A stretch of DNA of 64,000 bases, from positions 4,278,001 to 4,342,000 of the forward strand of contig NZ_CP056087.1 in assembly GCF_001839655.2 (NCBI RefSeq), in the 5' to 3' direction. Made by a program: the position numbers and the translations under genes. Below the pieces are notes generated by a model. That model made no database searches. It saw nothing but the letters and a program-made list of their open reading frames with translations, and had not been told where the DNA came from. Shown here one piece after another: positions 53,880 through 61,846 of this stretch (the stretch's first letter is position 1; each line of letters starts with the position of its first letter). The DNA is from Pseudomonas argentinensis. GTDB taxonomy: Bacteria; Pseudomonadota; Gammaproteobacteria; Pseudomonadales; Pseudomonadaceae.

Positions 53880-54180
53880 TTCGGCCACTTTGCCTTTTTG
53901 GTGCTTTTCATGCCAAAAAACTAGCAGGCGAAACCAATCGCCCCTTCAGGAGGCCGAGCGGAATCGTTGTGGAGAGGGTTGAGCGGCATGGATGCCGCGA
54001 GAGCCGCGATGGGCCAGGGATGGCCCTTCACGGCGTGCCCTCGGAGCAATGATGGAGCGAGGGACCCCCAGCGAAGCTGGGGCCGTATGTCGGGGCTAGA
54101 CCTTTTGGTTTCTTTTGGGGCGATGCCAAAAGAAACCCGCTCGACAGAGCGGAACCGAATGTATGAACAGCACGATAACG
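53880..54180. repeat. Palindrome-rich intergenic repeat block
   Basis: This part of the 630-bp gene-free stretch (53750-54379) is packed with stems: TTTTTGG/CCAAAAA (53895-53901 and 53913-53919), GGGCCA-ggga-TGGCCC (54014-54029), CCCAGC-gaa-GCTGGG near 54070, and GGTTTCTTTTGG (54107-54118) with CCAAAAGAAACC (54126-54137), a perfect 12-bp stem. Blocks of this wording recur in Pseudomonas genomes and are often mistaken for small genes. No protein-coding pattern is seen. Confidence 0.6.
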
Positions 54181-54224
54181 CTGGCAAACCGCAGCTAACG
54201 CATCGAGTTCGGAACGTAAAGAAC

Positions 54225-54246
54225 TCGGGGCTAAAGCCCCTCCTAC
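54225..54246. repeat. REP-like palindrome
   Basis: TCGGGGCTAAAGCCCCTCCT followed by AC contains the stem GGGGC-taaa-GCCCC (54227-54240 region) and the tail characteristic of Pseudomonas REP repeats. It is intergenic, downstream of the larger palindrome block. Confidence 0.65.
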
Positions 54247-54379
54247 GGGTTACGCGAACGGCCGCTTCTGCCTTGTAGTTGCCGCTTAATGCGCATAACG
54301 ATAGTGACCAGGTTCTAAGCAAAGCGCCGCGATCGATAAGGGTCGTGGGGCCTCCCTTCCCCGTTGAACAAAGCGCCGA

Positions 54380-54691
54380 TCAGGTTTCCACGCTGTCATT
54401 GGGAAAGCTGCGCGGCTTTTCCTGCTCAGGCTTCTCCTGCTGTTCGCCCTCCTCCTTGGCGCCCTCCTTCTCCGGTTTGCCGAGCATTTCGTTGGTGGAT
54501 TTCTGCACCTCGTCGATCTGCTCGTTGAAGGCATTGACCGTATCGCTGACCGCTTCGCGGGCGATTTCCTGCACGGCCTGCTCGGCCTTTTCGGTGAGTT
54601 TCTGCGCCGATTCTTCGGCCATCTCGCAGCCGGCCAGGGTCAGGCCGATCACGGCGACCAGGGCCAGCGCGGAAAGGGGGGACGGATTCAT
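54380..54691 (-). CDS. Small lipoprotein, function unknown
   Basis: A 103-residue predicted lipoprotein: signal peptide SALALVAVIGLTLAGC with lipid-attachment C22, followed by a charged helical segment (AEESAQKLTEKAEQAVQEIA) and an acidic Lys/Glu/Gln-rich tail. GGAG precedes the ATG. It resembles no family I can name; the helix pattern suggests a short coiled coil on the periplasmic side. It lies 51 bp downstream of the TerC gene on the same strand, separated by a terminator-like hairpin. Confidence 0.8.
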   Translation of the reverse strand: MNPSPLSALALVAVIGLTLAGCEMAEESAQKLTEKAEQAVQEIAREAVSDTVNAFNEQIDEVQKSTNEMLGKPEKEGAKEEGEQQEKPEQEKPRSFPNDSVET

Positions 54692-54714
54692 GGCTCATCT
54701 CCTGTAGTTGAGAA

Positions 54715-54733
54715 GCCCCGGCAGCGCCGGGGC
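54715..54733 (-). terminator. Terminator-like hairpin between terC and lipoprotein genes
   Basis: GCCCCGGC-agc-GCCGGGGC (54715-54733) is a perfect 8-bp GC stem with 3-nt loop, followed on the minus strand by TTCTC. It sits 9 nt after the TerC stop and 23 nt before the lipoprotein ATG, so it likely limits read-through. Confidence 0.6.
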
Positions 54734-54742
54734 GTGGGATCG

Positions 54743-55747
54743 TCAGTGAGGGGTCTTTTCGGCGTCGAGGGCCGGCGGGTCGTTGCGGGTTTTCCACAGC
54801 GACAGCAGCACGCCACCGATCAGCAGGCCCAGGGTCACGCTCAGGGAGATCACCGGCGGGGTCTTGCCGATGATGCCGACCAGGAAGATCTTGCCGCCGA
54901 TGAACACCAGCACCAGGGCCAGGGCGTACTTGAGGTAGGCGAAGCGGTGGATCATCGCCGCCAGGGCGAAGTACAGCGCGCGCAGACCGAGGATCGCGAA
55001 GATGTTCGAGGTGTAGACGATGAACGGGTCCTGGGTGATGGCGAAGATCGCCGGTACGCTGTCGATGGCGAATACCAGGTCGGCACACTCGATCAGCACC
55101 AGCGCCAGGAACAGCGGCGTGGCCCAGCGCACCATGTTGCCGTTGGCATCCGGCTGCCGCACGAAGAAGCGGCCCTCGTGCAGGCGGTCGGTGACCCGCA
55201 TGTGCCGGCGCACGAACTTGATCAGCTTGTTCTCGGACAGGTCCGGGTGGTCGTCGACCTTGCTGAACAGCATCTTCACGCCGGTCAGCAGCAGGAAGGC
55301 GCCGAACACATAGAGAATCCAGCTGAACTCGGAGATCAGGGCGGCGCCCAGGCCGATCATGATCGCGCGCAGCACGATGACCCCGAGGATGCCCCAGAAC
55401 AGCACCTCGTGCTGGTACTTACGCGGGATGGCCAGGAAGCTGAAGATCATCGCCATCAGGAACACGTTGTCCATGGACAGCGACTTCTCGATCAGAAAAC
55501 CGGTATAGAAATCCATACCGGAGGCGGCGCCTTTCATGTGCCAGACCCACAGGCCGAACAGCAGGCCCGCGGTGATGTAGCCGCCGGACAGCAGCAGGCT
55601 TTCCTTGACGCCGATTTCGCGGTGCTCACGGTGCAGCACCCCGAGGTCGAAGGCCAGCAGGCTGATGACGATGGTGATGAAGATCAGCCACAACCAGGTG
55701 GCCGTACCGAGGAACTCGGCGGTGAGGAACGGTACTAGGGTGCTCAT
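54743..55747 (-). CDS. TerC/Alx-family membrane protein
   Basis: A 334-residue polytopic inner-membrane protein of the TerC/Alx family, with about nine hydrophobic segments. Conserved stretches include FDLGVLHREHREIGVKESLL, EKSLSMDNVFLMAMIFSFL, RKYQHEVLFWGILGVIVLR and ADLVFAIDSVPAIFAITQD with membrane acidic residues. E. coli Alx exports manganese and is alkaline-induced; TerC types take part in tellurite resistance or metal loading of exported proteins. The start follows AGGAGGGG and a leader hairpin. Confidence 0.93.
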   Translation of the reverse strand: MSTLVPFLTAEFLGTATWLWLIFITIVISLLAFDLGVLHREHREIGVKESLLLSGGYITAGLLFGLWVWHMKGAASGMDFYTGFLIEKSLSMDNVFLMAMIFSFLAIPRKYQHEVLFWGILGVIVLRAIMIGLGAALISEFSWILYVFGAFLLLTGVKMLFSKVDDHPDLSENKLIKFVRRHMRVTDRLHEGRFFVRQPDANGNMVRWATPLFLALVLIECADLVFAIDSVPAIFAITQDPFIVYTSNIFAILGLRALYFALAAMIHRFAYLKYALALVLVFIGGKIFLVGIIGKTPPVISLSVTLGLLIGGVLLSLWKTRNDPPALDAEKTPH

Positions 55748-55760
55748 GAGCCCCTCCTAA

Positions 55761-55789
55761 GTCAGAGTTGTACAAACTGCAACTCCGAC
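55761..55789 (-). promoter_or_regulatory. Leader hairpin of the TerC gene
   Basis: GTCAGAGTTG (55761-55770) and CAACTCCGAC (55780-55789) pair over ten positions with one wobble pair, forming a hairpin that ends 5 nt before the ribosome site. Alx/TerC genes are often controlled by leader RNAs (yybP-ykoY manganese riboswitch in E. coli); I do not see that consensus here, but a regulatory stem at this spot is notable. Confidence 0.45.
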
Positions 55790-55955
55790 ATGGCAGCCTG
55801 GTAGCTGTCAGAGGGGCCCGGCGTCGCAGCGCCAATCTAGCAGGCGCGGCGCGGTTCTCAAGTGGCCACTCGTTGCAAATTATAACGAGGCGAAAAGCCG
55901 GAAAATCAATTCTAAGTTCGCGAAAAAGTTCCCGTTCCGACCAGGAAAAGTCGCT

Positions 55956-56879
55956 TCACGCCTCAGCCGTGACGGCCTCCGCTGGCTGGGCAGGTGCCCA
56001 GGCGCTACCACGCAGGCGGCTGGCATCCCTGGCCGGCGGCAGGCCGAATAGGCGCGCGTAATCGCGACTGAACTGCGATGGGCTCTCGTAGCCCACGCGG
56101 TAGCCGGCGCCCGCGGCATCCAGCGCTTCGGCGACCATCAGGCGCCGCGCCTCCTGCAGGCGCAAGTGGGTGCGAAATTCCAGCGGGCTCATGGCCGTGA
56201 CGGCCTTGAAGTGGGCATGAAAGGTGGAGCGGCTCATGCCGGCGATATCGGCCATCTCATCGATTCGGCAGGCCTCGGCGTAATGGCTGCGCAACCAGAC
56301 GATGGCCTTGGCGATCTGGCTGAGGCGGCTGTCGGCCCTGACCATCTGCCGCACCATGGCCCCGCCACTGCCGATCAGCAGGCGGTAGAGCATTTCGCGC
56401 ACCGTCAGCGGTGCCAGCTCGGCAATATCGCCGGGCGCGTCCAGCAAGCTGGCGAGCCGGGCGGCGGCATCGAGTAACTCCGGTGTGGTTTCGCCGAGCT
56501 GGATGCCGGCGGCGGGCGCGCCATCCTTGTCGTCCGCCGGGTAGCGCAGGGCCAGATCGCTCAGCACGGTCATGTCCAGATCGACCACCAGGCACAGGTA
56601 GGGCCGCTCCTCGCTCGCCTCGATCACCGCGCCCATCACCGGCACGTCCACGGAGGCGATCAGGTAATTGGCCGCATCGTAAACGTAGGTCGTGGTGCCG
56701 GCCGTTACCCGCTTGCGGCCCTGGACGATCAGGCAAAGGGTTGGCTCGTAGACCACCGGCATCGGCACGGTCGGCGTGGCGGAACGCACCAGGCTGACGC
56801 CGGGAATCGGCGTCGGCTGAATGCCGTCACGCGGCGTATGGCGGCCGATGATCTGTACCAGCTTGTGCAGCGAATCCAT
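55956..56879 (-). CDS. AraC-family regulator with cupin-like N domain
   Basis: A 307-residue AraC regulator. The N-terminal sensing domain (about 20-180) has VSLVRSATPTVPMPVVYEPT and LCLIVQGRKRVTAGTTTYVY. The C-terminal HTH (about 205-300) has DEMADIAGMSRSTFHAHFKA and RVGYESPSQFSRDYARLFG. The ATG at 56879 has AGGAG 5 nt upstream; an upstream GTG adds eight residues. It diverges from two small exported proteins at 57156 and 57662, which it probably controls. Confidence 0.92.
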   Translation of the reverse strand: MDSLHKLVQIIGRHTPRDGIQPTPIPGVSLVRSATPTVPMPVVYEPTLCLIVQGRKRVTAGTTTYVYDAANYLIASVDVPVMGAVIEASEERPYLCLVVDLDMTVLSDLALRYPADDKDGAPAAGIQLGETTPELLDAAARLASLLDAPGDIAELAPLTVREMLYRLLIGSGGAMVRQMVRADSRLSQIAKAIVWLRSHYAEACRIDEMADIAGMSRSTFHAHFKAVTAMSPLEFRTHLRLQEARRLMVAEALDAAGAGYRVGYESPSQFSRDYARLFGLPPARDASRLRGSAWAPAQPAEAVTAEA

Positions 56880-56898
56880 GGCTTCTCCTCTGCTAACC

Positions 56899-56921
56899 AA
56901 GGTTTTACAAGGTTTTTCAAG
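56899..56921. promoter_or_regulatory. Tandem direct repeat upstream of AraC gene
   Basis: AAGGTTTTAC and AAGGTTTTTC are tandem 10-bp units (56899-56918) followed by AAG, 20-42 bp before the AraC start. A further 9-bp inverted pair, TCAGGTAAG (56929-56937) and CTTACCTGA (57032-57040), lies in the same divergent space. Direct repeats at helical spacing are typical of AraC-type binding sites. Confidence 0.4.
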
Positions 56922-57155
56922 CGGATGATCAGGTAAGTATCCGGGACGATCCAGCTACGGCCACAACAGGCTGTGTGGGCAGACTCGTTCACGACGGATC
57001 GGCGGGCAAGCCTGTGTGGCGCCCATCTTGCCTTACCTGAGTCGCGCTCGACAGTCCCAGGGGCTCGGACGATCAGGCAGGCGAGACGCAGACACCGGCC
57101 AGCATAGATCAGGCACGCCGATCAGATGGATCAAACAATGAAGAGGAGTTCAACC

Positions 57156-57665
57156 ATGCGTATTACCACCTCTCGTAACACCCGCGTCGCCGCCCTGTAC
57201 GGAGTCCTTTTGCTCGGCGCCCTGGTGCCGGGCCTGGCCCAGGCCGACGCGAATGTCGAGGCCCGCAACAAGCAGGCGGTCAGCCAAGCCTTCGACCGCT
57301 GGGCGGCCGGCGGCAACACCTTCTTTCGCGACATCCTCACGCCCGACGTGGTGTGGACCATCAAGGGCTCGGGCCCCAGCGCCGGGGTCTATCGCGGCGT
57401 TGACGAATTCGTGAGCAAGGCGGTACAGCCGTTCGCCGCACGCCTGTCCACACCGGTCCGCCCGGTCAGCAAGCAGGTGTGGGCCGATGGCGACCACGTG
57501 ATCATCCAGTGGGACGGCACCGGTATGGCCGGCGATGGCCAGCCCTATCGCAACAGCTACGCGTGGATCTTCCGCATGCGCGACGGCAAGGCCTACGAGG
57601 TGTCGGCCTACCTCGACCTGCCGGCCTATGACGATGTGCTGCAGCGCATCCCCGACCCGGCATGA
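57156..57665 (+). CDS. Exported NTF2-like (SnoaL-type) protein
   Basis: A 169-residue protein with a signal peptide (VAALYGVLLLGALVPGLAQA) and a NTF2-like ketosteroid-isomerase-type domain: KQAVSQAFDRWAAGGNTFFR, VVWTIKGSGPSAGVYRGVDE, and YRNSYAWIFRMRDGKAYEVS. The ATG at 57156 has AAGAGGAG 7 nt upstream; earlier in-frame ATGs at 57126 and 57138 lack one and would spoil the signal peptide. Periplasmic, substrate unknown. Stop overlaps the next start (57662-57665). Confidence 0.88.
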   Translation: MRITTSRNTRVAALYGVLLLGALVPGLAQADANVEARNKQAVSQAFDRWAAGGNTFFRDILTPDVVWTIKGSGPSAGVYRGVDEFVSKAVQPFAARLSTPVRPVSKQVWADGDHVIIQWDGTGMAGDGQPYRNSYAWIFRMRDGKAYEVSAYLDLPAYDDVLQRIPDPA

Positions 57666-58033
57666 CGGCCATGACCTGCCGAGCAACCGACCTGCGCGCC
57701 CTGCTGCTGAGCGCGCTCCTTCTGGCGGCACCCTGTGCGGTGCTCGCCTCCCAGCCAACCACGGCGGCCACGCCGCCAAGCCAGGAGAACGCCATGGCCA
57801 ACCATCCCTACGTGGGCATGTGGGTCACCGACGACGGCCAGATCCGCCATGAACTGCTGCCAGACAACCGCTACGACGAAGCGCGCGGCACAAGGCAAAG
57901 TGCCTATCAGGGGCGCTACGAGATCAACGGCACGCATATCGATTACTGGGACGACACCGGCTTCACCGCCGATGGCGAATTCGTCGACCAGGATACGTTG
58001 CACCACGGCGGCATGATCTTCCGCCGCCGCTAG
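57662..58033 (+). CDS. Exported Atu4866-like small protein
   Basis: A 123-residue protein. A hydrophobic N-terminus (LRALLLSALLLAAPCAVLA) precedes a small beta domain with HPYVGMWVTDDGQIRHELLP, GRYEINGTHIDYWDDTGFTA and DTLHHGGMIFRR, resembling the Atu4866 (agropine-synthesis-associated) family, whose function is not established. An internal ATG at 57794 preceded by CAGGAG would give a cytoplasmic version beginning MANHPY, so two starts are possible. Coupled to the NTF2-like gene through ATGA. Confidence 0.78.
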   Translation: MTAMTCRATDLRALLLSALLLAAPCAVLASQPTTAATPPSQENAMANHPYVGMWVTDDGQIRHELLPDNRYDEARGTRQSAYQGRYEINGTHIDYWDDTGFTADGEFVDQDTLHHGGMIFRRR

Positions 58034-58074
58034 CGCGATGCGGCCCGCCTCGGTATCGGGGCGGCCCGCACCGT

Positions 58075-58557
58075 TCAGCCAGCCGTGCCGATCAGCAGTT
58101 CGGGCTCATGGCTGACCGGGAAATTCACCGAGCGGGCGATAAAGCACAACTCATGAGCCTGGTGATGCAGCGCGCGGGCCTTTTCCAGATCGCTGCCGGC
58201 GGCCAGGGTCACCCTGGGCCGCAGTACCACCGAGGTGAACTGCCCGGCGCCATCGGCCTGCTCGAGCATCGCGCCCTCGGCATTGTCCTCGTAGGCGGTC
58301 ACCACCACGCCAGCCCCGGCGCACAGGCCCAGGTACCAGAGCTTGTGGCAGGCGGAAAGCGAGGCAACCAGCAGCTCTTCCGGGTTCCAGCGTGCCGGAT
58401 CGCCGCGAAAACTCGGGTCGGATGAACCCTCGATGGGCAACTTGCCCGGCGCCTCGATGCTGTGCGCCCGGCTGTAGCCGCGATGGGACGCGGTGCCGCT
58501 GCCCTCGTTGCCGGTCCAGGTCACGCGCACGTCGTAGTGATGCTGTTTTTCCGCCAT
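58075..58557 (-). CDS. OsmC/Ohr-family peroxiredoxin-like protein
   Basis: A 160-residue OsmC-family protein with the two redox cysteines in LVASLSACHKLWYLGLCAG and HELCFIARSVNFPV. The glutamate and arginine expected near the active site are in RWNPEELLVA and FIARS. Such thiol peroxidases reduce organic hydroperoxides in the cytoplasm. It is monocistronic and convergent with the Atu4866-like gene. The SACH form and GNEGSGTASHRGYSR start fit the OsmC-like subgroup and not Ohr. Confidence 0.92.
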   Translation of the reverse strand: MAEKQHHYDVRVTWTGNEGSGTASHRGYSRAHSIEAPGKLPIEGSSDPSFRGDPARWNPEELLVASLSACHKLWYLGLCAGAGVVVTAYEDNAEGAMLEQADGAGQFTSVVLRPRVTLAAGSDLEKARALHHQAHELCFIARSVNFPVSHEPELLIGTAG

Positions 58558-58820
58558 CTGATACTCCCTGAATGATCGCCAATCTGTTCGTCGAGCCTAG
58601 CGCTTTCGCGCGCCCGGCGGTTGTACGTTTGGCTGATTCTCGGGCAGCGAAAAGCGCTCTGCTGGTTCTTCGCTCAAGGGGAATGAAGGCCGAAAACGGC
58701 ACTGACGTTGCGTCAGCACCGGGCGTGTGACGACGGAGCCGTTACCGGGCGCCGGCCTGGATGATCAGCGCCCGATAATCGCAGCATCCCGCGGCGGCCA
58801 AGCGCCCCGAGACCGCCTGC

Positions 58821-60113
58821 TCACGGGTTACGCGTCACCCGCCAGATAGTATTGGACAGGTCATCGGCGATGATCAGCGCGCCTTTCGGGTCGACCGTCA
58901 CGCCCACCGGGCGGCCACGGGTCTTGCCATCCTCGCCGCGGAAACCGGTGGCGAAATCGATGGGTTCGCCGGCCGGACGGCCATTGGCGAAGGGCACGAA
59001 GATCACCTTGTAGCCCACCGGGTTGTCGCGGTTCCAGCTGCCGTGCTCACCGACGAACACGCCGTTGGCGAACTGCTCGCCCATCTCCGGAATGGAGAAG
59101 TCGACGCCCAGTGCCGCCACGTGGGAGCCGAGGCTGTAGTCCGGCTTGATGGTGATGTCGACCATTTCCGGCTTGTGCGGCTGCACCCGGGTGTCGGCAT
59201 TTGGGCCCCAGTAGGCGTAGGGCCAGCCGTAGAACTTGCCCTCCTGCACCGAGGTCAGGTAGTCCGGCACCAGGTCCGGGCCCAGCTCGTCACGCTCGTT
59301 GACCACCGCCCACAGCTGGCCGGTTTCCGGCTGGATGGTCAGCGCGGTCGGGTTGCGCAGGCCGGTCGCATAGGGCTTGTGCATGCCGCTTTCGGCATCG
59401 ATCTGCCAGACCAGCGCGCGGTCGGCCTCGACCTCCATGCCGCGCTCGCCGATGTTGCTGTTCGAACCGATGCCAACGTACAGGTAACGGCCATCGGGGC
59501 TGATGGTCATCGCCTTGGTCCAGTGGTGGTTGATCTCTTTCGGCAGGTCGGTGACCTTGGTCGGCGCAGCGCTGGCCTGGGTCTGGCCGTCCTGGTAGTC
59601 GAAGCGCACCACGGCGTCCTGGTTGGCCACGTACAGGTTGCCCTGGTGGAAGGCCAGGCCATAGGGCGCGTTGAGGTTCTCGGCGAATACCGTCTGGGTT
59701 TCGTAGGTGCCGTCACCGTCGGCGTCACGCAGCAGGGTCAGGCGGTTGCCGCCCTTGACCTTGGTATTGCCCTGGGCCTTGATGTAGCTGGCGATCACGT
59801 CCTTGGGCTTGAGCTTGGCCGCATTGCCGCCACGGCCTTCGGCCACCAGGATGTCGCCATTGGGCAGCACCAGGGTCTGGCGGGGAATCTTCAGGTCGGT
59901 GGCGATTGCCGTCACGCTGAAGCCGTCCGGCACCTCGGGCTTGCGGTCGCCCCACTCGGCCGGCTCGGCGATCTTCATGCTCGGCAACAGGCCGCGTTGC
60001 GGTTCCGGCAGCTTGGGGTTGGGGCCGCGCTCGATGGTGGTGTCCGCTTCGCCGCCACAGGCGCCAAGCAGCAAGGCCATGCTCAGGGTGGTCAGTGTGC
60101 CTGCAGTTTTCAT
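58821..60113 (-). CDS. PQQ-type glucose/sorbosone dehydrogenase lipoprotein
   Basis: A 430-residue lipoprotein (lipobox LLGAC, C19) with a six-bladed propeller of the soluble-glucose/L-sorbosone dehydrogenase family. Signs are VPDGFSVTAIATDLKIPRQT, APYGLAFHQGNLYVANQDAV, YLYVGIGSNSNIGERGMEVE, TGLRNPTALTIQPETGQLWA, FVGEHGSWNRDNP and RGRPVGVTVDPKGALIIADD. The GLRNP and EHGS parts suit PQQ/sugar binding. Periplasmic oxidation of an aldose or related sugar is likely. Its start overlaps the stop of the membrane protein upstream (60110-60113). Confidence 0.9.
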   Translation of the reverse strand: MKTAGTLTTLSMALLLGACGGEADTTIERGPNPKLPEPQRGLLPSMKIAEPAEWGDRKPEVPDGFSVTAIATDLKIPRQTLVLPNGDILVAEGRGGNAAKLKPKDVIASYIKAQGNTKVKGGNRLTLLRDADGDGTYETQTVFAENLNAPYGLAFHQGNLYVANQDAVVRFDYQDGQTQASAAPTKVTDLPKEINHHWTKAMTISPDGRYLYVGIGSNSNIGERGMEVEADRALVWQIDAESGMHKPYATGLRNPTALTIQPETGQLWAVVNERDELGPDLVPDYLTSVQEGKFYGWPYAYWGPNADTRVQPHKPEMVDITIKPDYSLGSHVAALGVDFSIPEMGEQFANGVFVGEHGSWNRDNPVGYKVIFVPFANGRPAGEPIDFATGFRGEDGKTRGRPVGVTVDPKGALIIADDLSNTIWRVTRNP

Positions 60114-60538
60114 CGGGCACCTCCCGAACGCAGGTTGCTCAGGCCCAGCCAGGCGGTGATCACCGCCAGCACGGCGACGATGGCCGACAGCACCAGGCCG
60201 GTGGGCATCATCGCCCAGGCGTCCTTGGCGTGTTCGAAGGCGTTGATCAACCCGAGTACCCAGGTGACCAGCAGCAGCAGGAAATACAGCAGCGGGCGAC
60301 CGGCCTTGCGCTCGGCACCGATCAGGTTGGCCAGGGCGAACAGCAGCGCCAGACCGGCGAACAACAGCCCGCCGGCGATCAGCCAGGCGGCGAAGTTGGC
60401 CCACTGGATCTGGAAGCTGTTCTGGTAGGCGATATCGCTCAGCAGGGCGCCGAGAAACAGTGGAACGGTACCTGCCAACAGCATCGCATGCAGCGGCCCT
60501 GGCCTGTATCGGTAGTCGGGGTGAGTGGTAACGGTCAC
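60110..60538 (-). CDS. DUF2231-like four-helix membrane protein
   Basis: A 142-residue membrane protein with four helices (LHAMLLAGTVPLFLGALLSD, FAAWLIAGGLLFAGLALLFA, LLYFLLLLVTWVLGLINAF, VLSAIVAVLAVITAWLGL). HP near the N-terminus and the HAKDAW loop are the type of His-bearing positions found in DUF2231, often paired with redox enzymes. Coupled to the sugar dehydrogenase lipoprotein by ATGA, it may pass electrons to the quinone pool, an inference only. Confidence 0.82.
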   Translation of the reverse strand: MTVTTHPDYRYRPGPLHAMLLAGTVPLFLGALLSDIAYQNSFQIQWANFAAWLIAGGLLFAGLALLFALANLIGAERKAGRPLLYFLLLLVTWVLGLINAFEHAKDAWAMMPTGLVLSAIVAVLAVITAWLGLSNLRSGGAR

Positions 60539-60782
60539 GGTGGCTCCTTATCGTTGAGCGATCCCGGGGCTGAAGCCGGTGCACAGCCTCGCGCTGACAG
60601 CGCATAGGGGAAGATTGCCCTGCTGGAGCGTTAGTTCACCTCCATTTCCCGGCGAAATATCTTGAAAGATCCGCCGCCGACGACTTTTGCGCTTCTACGC
60701 CCGGTTGCCGGTACTGCTGCATCATCGGCCGCCGGCCTCGCGAGGCCTCGTCGAAACCGCGGCAAGACGCCTGGTGATCGGC

Positions 60783-61799
60783 TCAGCCCAGCAACCCCGT
60801 AAAGAACCGCGCGGCGTTTTCGTCGAGGGTGGCGATGTCATAGCCGCCCTCCTGCACCACCACGCACGGCAGGCCCAGGGCGCGGATGCGACGGCCCAGC
60901 GCCTCGAAACCGGCGTGGCTGACCGCCACCTTGGCCTGCGGATCGTTCTCGTAGATATCGAAGCCCAGCGACAGCACCAGCACCTGGGGCGCGAAGGCGA
61001 TGATCGCCTGCTCGGCCTGGCTCAGGTAGGTGAAGAAGTCCGCCTCGCTGGCACCATGGGGCATCGGCAGATTGAGGTTGTAGCCCAGGCCGGCACCCGC
61101 GCCGCGCTCGTCCTCGAAGCCGGCCACCACCGGGTAGAAGTTGGTCGGGTCGCCATGGATGGAAACGTACTGCACGTCATCGCGCTCGTAGAAGATTTCC
61201 TGGATGCCCTGGCCGTGGTGCATGTCGGTGTCGAGGATGGTGACCCGCTGGAAACTGGCGCGCAGCACCTGGGCAGCGATGGCCGCGTTGTTGAGAAAGC
61301 AGAAGCCGCCGGCTGCCTCGGCCCGCGCGTGGTGGCCAGGCGGGCGACACAGCGCATAGGCCTGGGGCTCGCCATCACGTACCGCCAGGGCGGCGGCGAC
61401 GGCGGCCTGGGCCGACCAGTAGGCGGCCGTCCAGGTGTGCTCGCCGATCGGGCAGCTGCCGTCGGCCAGGTAGCGCGCGGTCTTGCCGAGGACGCCGCGC
61501 AGCGGGTTGTTCTCGCGGATGAAGATGTTCGACATCACCTCGTCGCCCCAGTCCTCGTCGACCTCGTGCCACTGGGCGTAGGCGCTCTGCAGGTAGTCCA
61601 GATAAGCGTCGCTGTGCACTGCCCGCAGCGGCGCGAGGCCGTGATCGGCCGGCTCGCTGACCGTGAAACCGAGCTGGCGGGCCATGGCCAGCAGCGGGTC
61701 GATGCGCGCGGGGATTTCCTGGGGCTCACGCATCTGCCCGCGGGACAGGTAGCTGCGCGGGTGATGCAGGCGTTGCTGAGGATGGAAAAAGGTTTTCAT
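60783..61799 (-). CDS. Histone-deacetylase-fold amidohydrolase (acetylpolyamine type)
   Basis: A 338-residue zinc deacetylase. The catalytic pair is in RPPGHHARAEAAGGFCFLNN, zinc ligands in ILDTDMHHGQGIQE and LGFDIYENDPQ, and the transition-state tyrosine in VVQEGGYD. The N-terminal RGQMREPQEIPARID and the length match bacterial acetylpolyamine amidohydrolases, which release acetate from acetylated polyamines such as acetylputrescine. It is 47 bp downstream of the dehydrogenase at 61847-62800, on the same strand. Confidence 0.92.
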   Translation of the reverse strand: MKTFFHPQQRLHHPRSYLSRGQMREPQEIPARIDPLLAMARQLGFTVSEPADHGLAPLRAVHSDAYLDYLQSAYAQWHEVDEDWGDEVMSNIFIRENNPLRGVLGKTARYLADGSCPIGEHTWTAAYWSAQAAVAAALAVRDGEPQAYALCRPPGHHARAEAAGGFCFLNNAAIAAQVLRASFQRVTILDTDMHHGQGIQEIFYERDDVQYVSIHGDPTNFYPVVAGFEDERGAGAGLGYNLNLPMPHGASEADFFTYLSQAEQAIIAFAPQVLVLSLGFDIYENDPQAKVAVSHAGFEALGRRIRALGLPCVVVQEGGYDIATLDENAARFFTGLLG

Positions 61800-61846
61800 G
61801 GCGATTATCCGTAGTCATGTGGCCGACGAACGCGCGCGTCGGCGAT

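Noticed and set aside
53967..54278. 103-codon frame in the repeat block
   Set aside because: It is made of palindromic repeat sequence, has no ribosome site and no family features.
54279..54707. Serine-rich 142-codon frame on the plus strand
   Set aside because: Antisense to the lipoprotein gene, which has a lipobox and ribosome site.
55748..55900. yybP-ykoY manganese riboswitch before the TerC gene
   Set aside because: I looked for the conserved GGGGAGUAG-type motifs and did not see them; only a simple hairpin is supported.
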